Assembly: GCA_041485125.1 (NCBI GenBank)
Contig: JBGPIT010000030.1
Coordinates: forward strand, 1 to 23,938
From: JBGPIT01 sp041485125
GTDB taxonomy: Bacteria > Desulfobacterota > Binatia > UTPRO1
DNA: 23,938 nucleotides
Reading direction: 5' to 3'
The position numbers and the translations under genes were made by a program. Below are positions 10,648 through 18,187 of the stretch, one piece after another (position 1 is the stretch's first letter; the number at the start of each line of letters is the position of its first letter). The notes beneath the pieces are model-generated. The model was not told the origin of the DNA, searched no databases, and worked only from the letters and a program-made list of their open reading frames with translations.

Positions 10648-12669
10648 TCAAAAGTCCTCGGAGTGCCGATCCGCACCAAGGCCTTCCGCGCTGTCTTCGT
10701 CGACGAGCAAGACCGGCTCCAGCAGCTCCTCACCGAGATCTTCAACGAACCGTGAGGGTTTTCCGAGCGTCAATCCGAGGCCGCGATCGTACATCTCGAT
10801 CGGGTAGGTCAGGTAGAGCTGATCTTTGGCGCGCGTCACCGCGACGTACATGAGGCGGCGCTCCTCCTCGATGTCGGCCTCGTCACGCACGTTGTAGAGC
10901 GACGGGAAGCGGCCGTCGGCCGCCCACAGGACGAACACCGAGTGCCACTCGAGGCCCTTCGCGGAGTGGATGGTCGAGAGCGTGAGCATGCCCTCGTCGT
11001 CGCCCTCCCCGGCGAGGACGCCGCCGACGCTGTCGGTCGGCGGCTCGAGCGCCATGTCGGCGAGGAGCGAGGTCACGCTGCGGTAGCGCTGCGCGATCGT
11101 CGCGAAGTGCTCGAGGTCGCGCTCGCGCTTGGGGTAGTCCTCGCGGTGCACGCGACGGAGGACCGGCCCGTAGTACTCGAGCGCACGCTCGACCTGCGCG
11201 CCCGGCGCGCTGAGCGTCGCCATGTCGGCGAGCGCGGCCGCGAGCCGCTTCAGCTCGACACCGACCTGTCCGCGCGCCGGCATCGTCGCGAGCGCCTCCC
11301 ACGGCACCGCGCCGGTGACGCGCGCCGCGATCTCCTGCGCGCTCTTCGGCCCCACGCCTTCGAGGAGCATGAGGATGCGGTGCCATGACACCGTGTCGGT
11401 CGGGTTCGCGACCACGCGCAAGTGCGCGAGCACGTCCTTCACGTGCGCGGTCTCGACGAAGCGGAAGCCGCCGCGCTTCACGAACGGGATGTCGCGCCGG
11501 CCGAGCTCGATCTCGAGGTCGAAGGAGTGGAAGCTCGAGCGGAAGAGCACCGCGATGTCCGAGAGCGGTACGCCTTCCTCGCGGAGCTCGAGGATGCGCT
11601 GCGCGACGAAGTAGGACTGCTCCGGCTCGTTCAGCGCCTGCACCAGCGCCGGCCGCTGTCCCTCGCCGCGGTTGGTGAACAGGTTCTTGGTGTACTTCTC
11701 GGAGGCGCGATTGATGATCGCGTTGGCGAGACTCAGGATGCCCTGGGTCGAGCGGTAGTTCTGGTCGAGGCTCAACACGCGCGCGTGCGGGAAGAGCTTC
11801 GGGAAGTCCATGATGTTGCGGAAGTCGGCGCCGCGAAACGCGTAGATCGACTGCGCGTCGTCGCCGACGACCATCACGTTCTGGTGTACGGCCGCGAGGC
11901 GCTGCACGATCTCCGCCTGCAGCGCGTTGGTGTCTTGGTACTCGTCGACCATGATGTAGCGGTACTGGCGGCCGAGCCGCTCGGCGAGCTCGGGATGTCC
12001 CGCGAGCGCGTCGCGGAAGCGGACGAGGAGGTCGTCGTAGTCGAGGAGCTGCTTGGTCTTCTTGAAGTCGACGTAGCGCGCGTGCACGGCGAGGAGATCG
12101 TCGAGCTGGTCGTAGAGATGCGGGTAGCTCTCGGCGACCAGATCCGGAATCGACCGCGCCTTGTTCACCGCCATGCTGAAGATCTCGCCGAGCGCCTGCT
12201 TGCGCGGGAAGCGGCGCTCCTTGCGGTCGAGGCCGAGCTCCGAGCGCACCAGGCTGATCACGTCCTCGCTGTCGCTGCGGTCGAGGATGGTGAAGCTCGG
12301 CGAGAGCCCGATCGCCGCGGCGTGGCGCCGCAGGTTCACGTGCGCGAAGGAGTGGAACGTCCCGCCCGAGACGTCGGCGCAGCCGCCGCCGACGAGACCC
12401 GACGCGCGGCGCAGCATCTCCTCCGCCGCCTTGCGCGTGAAGGTGAGGAGGAGGATCGCGCCCGCCGGCACGCCCGACTCGACGAGCCGCGCCACCCGGT
12501 AGACGAGCGTCCGCGTCTTCCCGCTCCCCGCACCGGCGACGACGAGGATCGGTCCTTCGAGCTGCGTCACGGCCTCGAGCTGCTGCGCGTTCAGCTCGTC
12601 GGCATACCGAATCCGAAACCGGCTCTCGTCGTTCCGCCGCGGATCGCCGCGCAGCGTGTAGCGTTTCAC
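10648..12669 (-). CDS. UvrD/PcrA/Rep-type ATP-dependent DNA helicase
   Basis: A 673-aa superfamily 1A 3'-5' DNA helicase for repair or fork restart. Motifs in order: Q-like 'LNAQQLEAV', Walker A 'AGAGSGKT' (45-52), Ia 'LTFTRKAAEEM', Walker B 'VDEYQDTN' (241-248), III 'GDDAQSIYAFRGA' (269-281), IV 'QNYRST' (303-308), V 'LSTIHSAKGLEW' (564-575) and VI 'EERRLMYVAVTRAK' (602-615). All are intact. The tail after motif VI is only about 60 residues, short beside UvrD/PcrA (about 720 aa), and lacks the usual C-terminal RNA-polymerase-binding Tudor-like domain, so repair coupled to transcription may differ. The start is a GTG with no Shine-Dalgarno; a promoter-like pair lies directly upstream. It is not part of an obvious operon. 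Confidence 0.93.
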   Translation of the reverse strand: MKRYTLRGDPRRNDESRFRIRYADELNAQQLEAVTQLEGPILVVAGAGSGKTRTLVYRVARLVESGVPAGAILLLTFTRKAAEEMLRRASGLVGGGCADVSGGTFHSFAHVNLRRHAAAIGLSPSFTILDRSDSEDVISLVRSELGLDRKERRFPRKQALGEIFSMAVNKARSIPDLVAESYPHLYDQLDDLLAVHARYVDFKKTKQLLDYDDLLVRFRDALAGHPELAERLGRQYRYIMVDEYQDTNALQAEIVQRLAAVHQNVMVVGDDAQSIYAFRGADFRNIMDFPKLFPHARVLSLDQNYRSTQGILSLANAIINRASEKYTKNLFTNRGEGQRPALVQALNEPEQSYFVAQRILELREEGVPLSDIAVLFRSSFHSFDLEIELGRRDIPFVKRGGFRFVETAHVKDVLAHLRVVANPTDTVSWHRILMLLEGVGPKSAQEIAARVTGAVPWEALATMPARGQVGVELKRLAAALADMATLSAPGAQVERALEYYGPVLRRVHREDYPKRERDLEHFATIAQRYRSVTSLLADMALEPPTDSVGGVLAGEGDDEGMLTLSTIHSAKGLEWHSVFVLWAADGRFPSLYNVRDEADIEEERRLMYVAVTRAKDQLYLTYPIEMYDRGLGLTLGKPSRFVEDLGEELLEPVLLVDEDSAEGLGADRHSEDF

Positions 12670-12678
12670 GATTCGGTC

Positions 12679-12707
12679 ACGCTAAGGCGTCGGGCTCCGC
12701 ATTGCAA
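12679..12707 (-). promoter_or_regulatory. Putative helicase promoter, near-leaderless
   Basis: On the minus strand TTGCAA (12707-12702), a 17-base spacer and TAGCGT (12684-12679) precede the GTG at 12669 by nine bases. The hexamers are weak (four and three of six), but the spacing is ideal, and the same TAGCGT occurs before the kinase at 18188. Confidence 0.3.
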
Positions 12708-12713
12708 CGTTGC
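12704..12713. promoter_or_regulatory. 10-bp palindrome at the helicase promoter
   Basis: GCAACGTTGC, a perfect palindrome overlapping the putative -35 of the helicase and upstream of the small lipoprotein gene. It could be an operator for a dimeric repressor, but a single short palindrome is weak evidence. Confidence 0.2.
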
Positions 12714-12770
12714 GACGCCGGTTGCGTCCCTGATGGTCGTCTGCCAATCAGCACGTGGGATCGCATGGGG

Positions 12771-12935
12771 ATGAGAACGACATTGATCGTCGCCGCGACG
12801 TTGGCCGCAGTGGTGAGCGCGGGATGCCTGCGGGCCGGCCCGCCGAAAACCCCGAATCAGCGCGAGGTCGAGCGCGATGCGCGCGAGCGGACCACGCGCG
12901 GCGCGGACGCGACCCCACCGGCGATCAAGCGCTGA
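12771..12935 (+). CDS. Small lipoprotein, 54 aa
   Basis: A tiny exported protein. 'MRTTLIVAATLAAVV' is a basic-then-hydrophobic signal sequence ending in 'SAGC', a lipobox with Cys19 as the expected lipid-modified residue (Ser at -3 is less usual than Leu). The remaining 35 residues are charged and Pro/Arg-rich, likely disordered. Two ATG codons are possible (12765 and 12771); the second gives the more typical N terminus. The gene is divergent from the helicase, and a promoter for the DUF72 operon follows it. Function unknown; entericidin-like or other tiny lipoproteins have this form. Its size and simple content leave some doubt that it is expressed. Confidence 0.55.
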   Translation: MRTTLIVAATLAAVVSAGCLRAGPPKTPNQREVERDARERTTRGADATPPAIKR

Positions 12936-12963
12936 GCACGCGCCCGCCCCGCCAAAACCCGGC

Positions 12964-12992
12964 TTGCCCACCCCCGCAGGCCCGTCGATAAT
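12964..12992 (+). promoter_or_regulatory. Putative promoter of the DUF72 operon
   Basis: TTGCCC (12964-12969), a 17-base spacer and GATAAT (12987-12992, five of six) upstream of the DUF72 gene. Transcription would start near 12999, giving a leader of about 37 bases. Confidence 0.45.
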
Positions 12993-13035
12993 GACCGCTC
13001 ATCGGCGGAACGAACGTTGAGCGACACGGCGGCGG

Positions 13036-13758
13036 ATGCATATGGCGGCATACTGGGTCGGCACCTCGGGCTACAACTATCAAGAGTGGAGGGGATCGTT
13101 TTATCCCGACGATCTCACCGACAAGCAGATGCTCGCCTACTACGCGGCGCGGTTCGCAAGCGTCGAGATCAACTACACCTTCTACCGCATGCCGACCGCC
13201 CGGATCCTCGCGAATTGGGCGCGCGAGACGCCTGAGCGCTTCGTCTTCGCGCTGAAGGCGCCACGGCGGATCACCCACGATCAGCGCCTGCGCAGCATCG
13301 AGGACACGCTGGCGTCGTTCTGCGAGATCGCCGAGACCCTCGGGCCGAAACTCGGTCCGCTTCTCTTCCAGCTGCCGCCGTTTCTGAAGAAGGACGTCGA
13401 GCTGCTCGAGGTCTTCCTGCACGACATCCCGACCGGCGTGCGATCGACCGTCGAGTTCCGGCACGCGTCCTGGCACGCCGACGACACCTACGAGGTGCTG
13501 AAGCGCTTCGGCGTCGCGCTCTGCGTCGCCGACAGCGAAGAACGCACGACACCCTTCGAGGTGACGGCGCCGTTCGGCTACTTGCGCCTGCGCCGCGAGC
13601 ACTACGACGAGGAGACGCTGCGCGCGTGGCACGAGCGCTGCGAAGCGGCCGGCTGGCAGGACGCCTTCGTCTACTTCAAGCACGAGGAGCGCGCGACCGG
13701 CCCGCGCTTCGCCGAGCAGTTCACCGCGTTGACGGGCGCGAACGGGAGCACACCATGA
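13036..13758 (+). CDS. DUF72 family protein (YecE-like)
   Basis: A 240-aa TIM-barrel-like DUF72 protein of unknown molecular function. Family signatures are clear: 'VGTSGY' (8-13), 'VEINYTFYR' (43-51), 'FALKAPRRITHDQRL' (71-85), 'GPLLFQLPP' and 'VEFRHASW'. The length fits the family. Starts at 13036 or 13042 are both possible; an in-frame stop at 13018-13020 rules out anything further upstream. Its stop overlaps the ATG of the DUF3467 gene (ATGA), and a peptidase gene follows, so the three form an operon behind the promoter at 12964-12992. An endonuclease-like or metal-dependent role has been suggested from fold alone, and nothing here settles it. Confidence 0.93.
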   Translation: MHMAAYWVGTSGYNYQEWRGSFYPDDLTDKQMLAYYAARFASVEINYTFYRMPTARILANWARETPERFVFALKAPRRITHDQRLRSIEDTLASFCEIAETLGPKLGPLLFQLPPFLKKDVELLEVFLHDIPTGVRSTVEFRHASWHADDTYEVLKRFGVALCVADSEERTTPFEVTAPFGYLRLRREHYDEETLRAWHERCEAAGWQDAFVYFKHEERATGPRFAEQFTALTGANGSTP

Positions 13759-14075
13759 GCGACGACGAGGCGAAGGAAGCGCAGCCGCACCATCATCATC
13801 AGATGGCGGTGCAGGCCGACCCGGCGACCAGCGTCGGCGTCTACGCAAACCTCATGATGGTGAGCCATCGAAAGGAGGAGTTCATCCTCGACTTCCTCTT
13901 CGTGCAGCCGCAGCACTCGGCGCCCCAGAGCGTCGCGACCCTGCGCTCGCGGGTGGTGACGACGCCCGAGCACGCCAAGCGCATCGTGCGCGCGCTGCAG
14001 GACAACATCCAACGCTACGAGGCGGCGTTCGGCGTCACCTCGGAGGCGACCGACCTCCCGCACAACGTGCACTGA
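13755..14075 (+). CDS. DUF3467 family protein with N-terminal His run
   Basis: A 106-aa protein of the DUF3467 family. The core runs from 'GVYANLMMVSHRKEEFILDF' (28-47), through 'SRVVTTPEHAKRIVRALQDN' (65-84), to 'RYEAAFG'. These match the family pattern well, and the length is typical. Before the core is a short acidic tail and four His in a row (12-15), which might bind metal or simply be linker. GGGAG lies just upstream of the ATG. The four-base overlap with the DUF72 gene implies translational coupling. Family function is unknown; members occur in many bacteria, often as lone small genes. Confidence 0.9.
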   Translation: MSDDEAKEAQPHHHHQMAVQADPATSVGVYANLMMVSHRKEEFILDFLFVQPQHSAPQSVATLRSRVVTTPEHAKRIVRALQDNIQRYEAAFGVTSEATDLPHNVH

Positions 14076-14081
14076 TCGCTG

Positions 14082-15473
14082 GTGTCGAGACGATTGCTGC
14101 AGCTCGCCGCCGCGGCGCTGATTTCCGCGGTGCTCGCGTACGGCGCACTTCACACGCTGCCGCCCCCGCCGCCTCCAGCGCAGGCTCCCGCGCCGCGGTC
14201 CGACCGGGTGGCCGGCGCCGAGACCGAGCACGCGCGCGACGGCCTCGAACGGGAGCCCTTGCCTTCGCCGGTCTCGCCCGCGGTCGCGTTGCAGGAGACG
14301 CTCTCGGACGCCGAACGCAAGAACCGCGACGCCGTCGGCAAGGCGCAAGCCGGCGACGTGCGGAGCGCGATCGTCCTCCTGCGCGAGGCGCATCGCCTCG
14401 AACCGCCGAACGAGCTCGTGGCGCAGAACCTGCAAGCGGCGCTCATCAACGCCGGCTTCGCCGACCTCGAGCAGGAGCACTTCTCCGAGGCGATCGGCGA
14501 CTTCATCGAGTCGCTCGGGCTCGGCGACCGCACCGAGATCCAGCGCGGCCTCGGCTACGCCTACTACCGGATCGGCAATCTCGATCTCGCGCGCGCGAGC
14601 CTCGAGCGCGTGGTCGCCGCGGACGGCGCGGACACGGAGACGTTGGTCACGCTCGGCCGCGTCTATCTCGAGCGCCGCGATCAGACCCGCGCTCTCGCGA
14701 TGTTCGAGAAGGCGATCGCCGCCGGCGCCGATCGTCCCGGCCTCGCCGACACCGTCGCGCGCCTGCGCCGCGAGGCCGCGATCGAGGACGGCTACCACAA
14801 GCTCGGGAGCTCACACTTCACGATCAAGTTCGAGGGCCGTGAGAACACCGAGGCCGGCCGGCTCGTCCTGAACGCGCTCGAGGACGCGTACCGCCGGATC
14901 GGCGCGCGCTTCGCGTACTACCCGCTCGAGCAGCTCGAGGTGATCCTCTATCCCGACGAGGCCTTCCGCGAGGTCACCAACACCCCGCACTGGAGCGGCG
15001 CGGTCTACGACGGTCGCATCAAGCTCCCCATCGGCGGTCTGGAGCGCGGCACCGAACGTCTCGCGCGCACGCTCCGCCACGAGTACGCCCACGCGGCGAT
15101 CGTGACGCTCAGCCGCGGCAAGGCGCCGGTCTGGCTGAACGAGGGCCTGGCGCAAGTCGCGGAGGAGACCGACGACCCCGGCCGCACCGGCCGGCTGCGC
15201 GCCGCGCTCGACAACGAGGGCCTGCCGAAGCTCACCGATCTCGAGACCGGATTCACGCGCTTCGACCGCGCCCAGGCGAGTCTCGCCTACGCCGAAGCGT
15301 ACGCCGCCGCGGGGTATCTCCTCGAGAAGAAGGGCGGCTACAACGTCCGCCGACTGCTCGAGGCAATGGCGACGGCAAACACCACCGACGACGCGTTCCG
15401 CCAGGCGCTCTCGTTGCCCTACGCCGAGTTCGAGCAGCACTTCCTCACCGACGTCGGGCGGCAATTACGCTGA
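14082..15473 (+). CDS. Membrane-anchored TPR protein with gluzincin metallopeptidase domain
   Basis: A 463-aa envelope protein. Residues 5-24 are a signal anchor, followed by a Pro-rich linker with six Pro in a row (27-32). Residues about 75-225 form TPR-like helix pairs ('AIVLLREAHRLEPPN', 'LGYAYYRIGNLDLARASLERVV', 'LGRVYLERRDQTRALAMFEKAI'). The C-terminal half is a peptidase MA-like domain: zinc motif HEYAH (333-337) and 'PVWLNEGLAQ' with Glu354 as the expected third ligand. The catalytic Glu334 is present, so it should be active, probably facing the periplasm. The GTG start is six bases after the DUF3467 stop. TPR plus peptidase suggests processing of a protein held by the repeats. The substrate is unknown; a role in envelope quality control is only an inference. 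Confidence 0.88.
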   Translation: MSRRLLQLAAAALISAVLAYGALHTLPPPPPPAQAPAPRSDRVAGAETEHARDGLEREPLPSPVSPAVALQETLSDAERKNRDAVGKAQAGDVRSAIVLLREAHRLEPPNELVAQNLQAALINAGFADLEQEHFSEAIGDFIESLGLGDRTEIQRGLGYAYYRIGNLDLARASLERVVAADGADTETLVTLGRVYLERRDQTRALAMFEKAIAAGADRPGLADTVARLRREAAIEDGYHKLGSSHFTIKFEGRENTEAGRLVLNALEDAYRRIGARFAYYPLEQLEVILYPDEAFREVTNTPHWSGAVYDGRIKLPIGGLERGTERLARTLRHEYAHAAIVTLSRGKAPVWLNEGLAQVAEETDDPGRTGRLRAALDNEGLPKLTDLETGFTRFDRAQASLAYAEAYAAAGYLLEKKGGYNVRRLLEAMATANTTDDAFRQALSLPYAEFEQHFLTDVGRQLR

Positions 15474-15483
15474 ACCGGCGCGT

Positions 15484-15909
15484 CTACAGCTTGCCGTAGT
15501 CCGGAGTGTTCTGAAGATTCCGGATCGTGATCGACACGTGCGGAACGGCGGCGAGGCTCTCGATCTTGGCGGGCGGGACGTAGGACGAGGGAACGACGAT
15601 CGCGCCGACCTTGTCGGCCTTGGCTTTGCCGCGGACGGTTTTCACCTGCCACGTACCGTCGGGGCGGATCTCGGTGAACGACTTCGCCCCCTTGGCCCTC
15701 CCCTCGCGATGGATGTGCCACTGGTCGGTATGCAGGTACACGACCACCTTGTGCTCCTGCCGCTGCTGCTCCGAGAATCCGCTCACGAATCCGGCAACGC
15801 GCTGGTTCGACTCGATCGTCACGATGCTGACGATCACCAGGTTCGCGAGCGCGACCCCGGCCGCGAGCAGGCAGAGCACCGCGGCGGTCATCACGATCCG
15901 GAGCTTCAT
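15484..15909 (-). CDS. Small membrane-anchored protein of unknown function
   Basis: A 141-aa protein I do not recognise. Residues 5-31 form one strong hydrophobic helix, so it is anchored to the membrane or exported. A charged segment (35-60) is followed by a beta-rich stretch with 'HKVVVYLHTDQWHIHREG' (53-70) and 'DGTWQVKTVRGKAKADKVGAIVVP'. Three His lie close together (60, 65, 67), which could bind metal. The ATG at 15909 is 11 bases after the typA stop, so the gene is probably read as the second cistron of typA. It converges with the peptidase gene with a 10-base gap. A functional link to the typA ribosomal GTPase is not established. Confidence 0.75.
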   Translation of the reverse strand: MKLRIVMTAAVLCLLAAGVALANLVIVSIVTIESNQRVAGFVSGFSEQQRQEHKVVVYLHTDQWHIHREGRAKGAKSFTEIRPDGTWQVKTVRGKAKADKVGAIVVPSSYVPPAKIESLAAVPHVSITIRNLQNTPDYGKL

Positions 15910-15920
15910 CGCCGTTCCGC

Positions 15921-17771
15921 TCAGCCGCGCTGATTCTTGGCGAGGATCTTCTTCCGCATGCGGATGCTCTCCGGAGTCACCTCGACGAGCTCGTCGTCGC
16001 CGATCCAGTCGAGGGCGGGCTCGAGGCCCATCTCGCGCGGCGGCGTGATGACGACGGCCTCGTCGTGGCCGGAGGCGCGCATGTTGGTGAGCTTCTTCTC
16101 TTTGACGAGATTGACGTCGAGGTCCTTCTCGCGGCTGTACTCGCCGACGATCATGCCCTCGTAGACCGCGGTGCCGGGCTTCACGAAGATCGTGCCGCGC
16201 TCCTGCAGGTGGAAGATCGCGTACGGCGTGGCGGTGCCCTCGCGGTCGGAGACCAGCGCGCCGTTGGTGCGGTCGCGGATCGGGCCGAGCCACGGGCCGT
16301 AGCCGTTGAAGAGCATGTTGATGACGCCGGTGCCGCGGGTGGCGGTGAGGAACTGCGAGCGGAAGCCGATCAGACCGCGCGACGGCACGGTGAACTCGAG
16401 CCGGACGCGGCCCGATTCGTTGTGCTTGATCGCGGTCATGACGCCCTTCCGGACGGCGAGGAGCTGCGAGACGATGCCGATGAAGTCCTCCGGCACGTCG
16501 ACGAGGAGGAGCTCCATCGGCTCGAGCGTCCGGCCGTCCTCCTCCTTGGTGATGATCGTCGGCTTCGAGACCTGGAGCTCGTAGCCCTCGCGCCGCATGG
16601 TCTCGATCAGGATCGCGAGCTGGAGCTCGCCGCGGCCGGCGACGCGGAGCGCGTCGGGCGCGCCGGTCTCGTCGATGCGGAGGCTCACGTTCTTGCGCGC
16701 CTCGGCGAAGAGCCGCTCGCGGATCTTCCGCGACGTCACGAGCGAGCCTTCGCGGCCGCTCCACGGCCCGGTGTTGACGCCGAAGATCATCGCGATCGTC
16801 GGCTCGTCGACCCGGATCGGCGGCAGCGGCACCGGCGCTTCCGCATCGGCGATGGTGTCGCCGATGCCGAGGTCGGCGATCCCCGCGACCGCGACGATGT
16901 CGCCCGCCCGCGCCTCGGCGATCTCGCTGCGCTCGAGGCCGAGCCACGAATACAGCAGGGTGACCTTCACCGGCTCCTGCTTGCCGTCGGCGCGGCAGAG
17001 CGTGTACTGCCCGGCGGCACGCAGCTCGCCCGAGACGATCCGGCCGATCGCGAGCCGGCCGACGTAGTCGTTGTAGTCGATGTTGTTCACCTGGAACTGC
17101 GTCGTCGCGCCGGCGTCGTAGCGCGGGCCGGGAAGCGTATCGACGATCGCGTCGAAGAGGACCTTGAGCGTCTTCCCGTTCGCGTCCGGCGACGACATCG
17201 CGTTGCCGGCGCGGGCATTCGTATAGACGACGGTGAAGTCGAGCTGATGCTCGTCGGCGCCGAGGTCGATGAAGAGGTCGTAGACCTCGTCGAGCACCTC
17301 GGCGATGCGGGCGTCGGCGCGGTCGATCTTGTTGATGCAGAGGACGACCTGCAGACGCCGCTCGAGCGCCTTCGAGAGCACGAAGCGGGTCTGCGGCAGC
17401 GGCCCTTCCGAGGCGTCGACGACGAGCAGGATGCCGTCCACCATCGCGAGCGTGCGCTCGACCTCGCCGCCGAAGTCGGCGTGGCCCGGGGTGTCGACGA
17501 TGTTGATCTTGACGTTCCGGTAGTAGACCGCGGTGTTCTTCGCGAGGATCGTGATGCCGCGCTCGCGCTCGAGCGCGTTCGAGTCCATCACCCGATCGAC
17601 GACGACCTCGTTGTCCCGGAAGATCCCGCTCTGGTGGAGCATGGCGTCGACCAACGTGGTCTTGCCGTGATCGACGTGGGCGACGATGGCGATGTTGCGG
17701 ACGTCCTCGCGGGTGGTGAACCCGCTGTCGTCGCCGGCGTCCGCTCTCGGCTGGATGCTGCTCTGTGTCAT
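15921..17771 (-). CDS. typA: Translational GTPase TypA/BipA
   Basis: A 616-aa ribosome-binding GTPase of the EF-G superfamily, needed in other bacteria for growth in the cold or under stress and for 50S subunit assembly. The G motifs are 'AHVDHGKTT' (G1), 'RERGITI' (G2), 'DTPGHADF' (G3) and 'NKIDR' (G4). The G5 region reads 'VYTNARAG' rather than the E. coli 'YASALNG', a variation I believe is seen in other lineages. The C-terminal BipA signatures 'VPSRGLIGFRSQFLTATRG' and 'KEKKLTNMR' are present, and the length matches the family (E. coli 607 aa). The ATG at 17771 has no Shine-Dalgarno and lies at the predicted transcription start of a strong promoter, so the mRNA may be leaderless. The small membrane protein downstream is likely co-transcribed. 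Confidence 0.97.
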   Translation of the reverse strand: MTQSSIQPRADAGDDSGFTTREDVRNIAIVAHVDHGKTTLVDAMLHQSGIFRDNEVVVDRVMDSNALERERGITILAKNTAVYYRNVKINIVDTPGHADFGGEVERTLAMVDGILLVVDASEGPLPQTRFVLSKALERRLQVVLCINKIDRADARIAEVLDEVYDLFIDLGADEHQLDFTVVYTNARAGNAMSSPDANGKTLKVLFDAIVDTLPGPRYDAGATTQFQVNNIDYNDYVGRLAIGRIVSGELRAAGQYTLCRADGKQEPVKVTLLYSWLGLERSEIAEARAGDIVAVAGIADLGIGDTIADAEAPVPLPPIRVDEPTIAMIFGVNTGPWSGREGSLVTSRKIRERLFAEARKNVSLRIDETGAPDALRVAGRGELQLAILIETMRREGYELQVSKPTIITKEEDGRTLEPMELLLVDVPEDFIGIVSQLLAVRKGVMTAIKHNESGRVRLEFTVPSRGLIGFRSQFLTATRGTGVINMLFNGYGPWLGPIRDRTNGALVSDREGTATPYAIFHLQERGTIFVKPGTAVYEGMIVGEYSREKDLDVNLVKEKKLTNMRASGHDEAVVITPPREMGLEPALDWIGDDELVEVTPESIRMRKKILAKNQRG

Positions 17772-17777
17772 CCAAAG

Positions 17778-17806
17778 ACTATCCCGGCGGCCTGCCGGAG
17801 TGTCAA
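17778..17806 (-). promoter_or_regulatory. typA promoter, predicted leaderless
   Basis: On the minus strand a perfect TTGACA (17806-17801), an ideal 17-base spacer and GATAGT (17783-17778, four of six). Six bases later comes the typA ATG, so the expected +1 falls on or beside the A of the start codon. This is the clearest promoter in the window. Confidence 0.65.
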
Positions 17807-17912
17807 GGCGAAGGAGCGCGGGGCGCGTCGCGACGTCGACGCGGCGGCTCGCTCGCGGCGCGCTCCGCTCACCTCGCGGGGCCCGTTTCGGTCTGATAGC
17901 TCAACGTATTCC

Positions 17913-18140
17913 ATGTCGACGCGTCGTACCGAGCTCGATCTCCGCGGCGTGCCCTGCCCGCTCAGCTGGGCGAAGTGCAAGGTCGTCCTTGCCGACCTCG
18001 CGACCGGCGACGTGCTCGACCTCGTCCTCGACGACCCGCGGGGCGCCCGCGACCTTCCCCGCGCCGCCGAGGCCGAGGGTCATCACATCGTCGACATGCA
18101 GGTCGCCGATACCGGCTGGCGGATCACGATCGAGAAGTAG
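17913..18140 (+). CDS. TusA/SirA-family sulfur carrier-like protein
   Basis: A 75-aa protein of the TusA family, small alpha/beta proteins that carry persulfide sulfur on a conserved Cys for tRNA thiolation, cofactor synthesis or sulfur oxidation. 'LDLRGVPCPLSWAKCKVVL' (8-26) holds the active Cys15. The usual CPxP is CPLS here, so the second Pro is lost. 'GDVLDLVLDDPRGARDLPRAAEAEGH' and the closing 'WRITIEK' fit the fold. The ATG has no clear Shine-Dalgarno. It is divergent from typA across 141 bases and lies 47 bases before a histidine kinase that seems to have its own promoter. No desulfurase, tusBCD or dsr gene is nearby, so its sulfur partner is unknown. Confidence 0.88.
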   Translation: MSTRRTELDLRGVPCPLSWAKCKVVLADLATGDVLDLVLDDPRGARDLPRAAEAEGHHIVDMQVADTGWRITIEK

Positions 18141-18151
18141 CGCGCGCGGTC

Positions 18152-18181
18152 TTGACCCGCGGGTTTGCAGGGCAGTAGCGT
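18152..18181 (+). promoter_or_regulatory. Putative promoter of the tandem kinases, leaderless
   Basis: TTGACC (18152-18157, five of six), an 18-base spacer and TAGCGT (18176-18181). The GTG start of the first kinase follows after six bases, the same geometry as at typA. Confidence 0.45.
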
Positions 18182-18187
18182 CCGCTC

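Noticed and set aside
13671..14798. A 375-codon frame antisense to DUF3467 and the peptidase gene
   Set aside because: The sense strand holds two recognisable families in coupled order; the antisense product has no domain.
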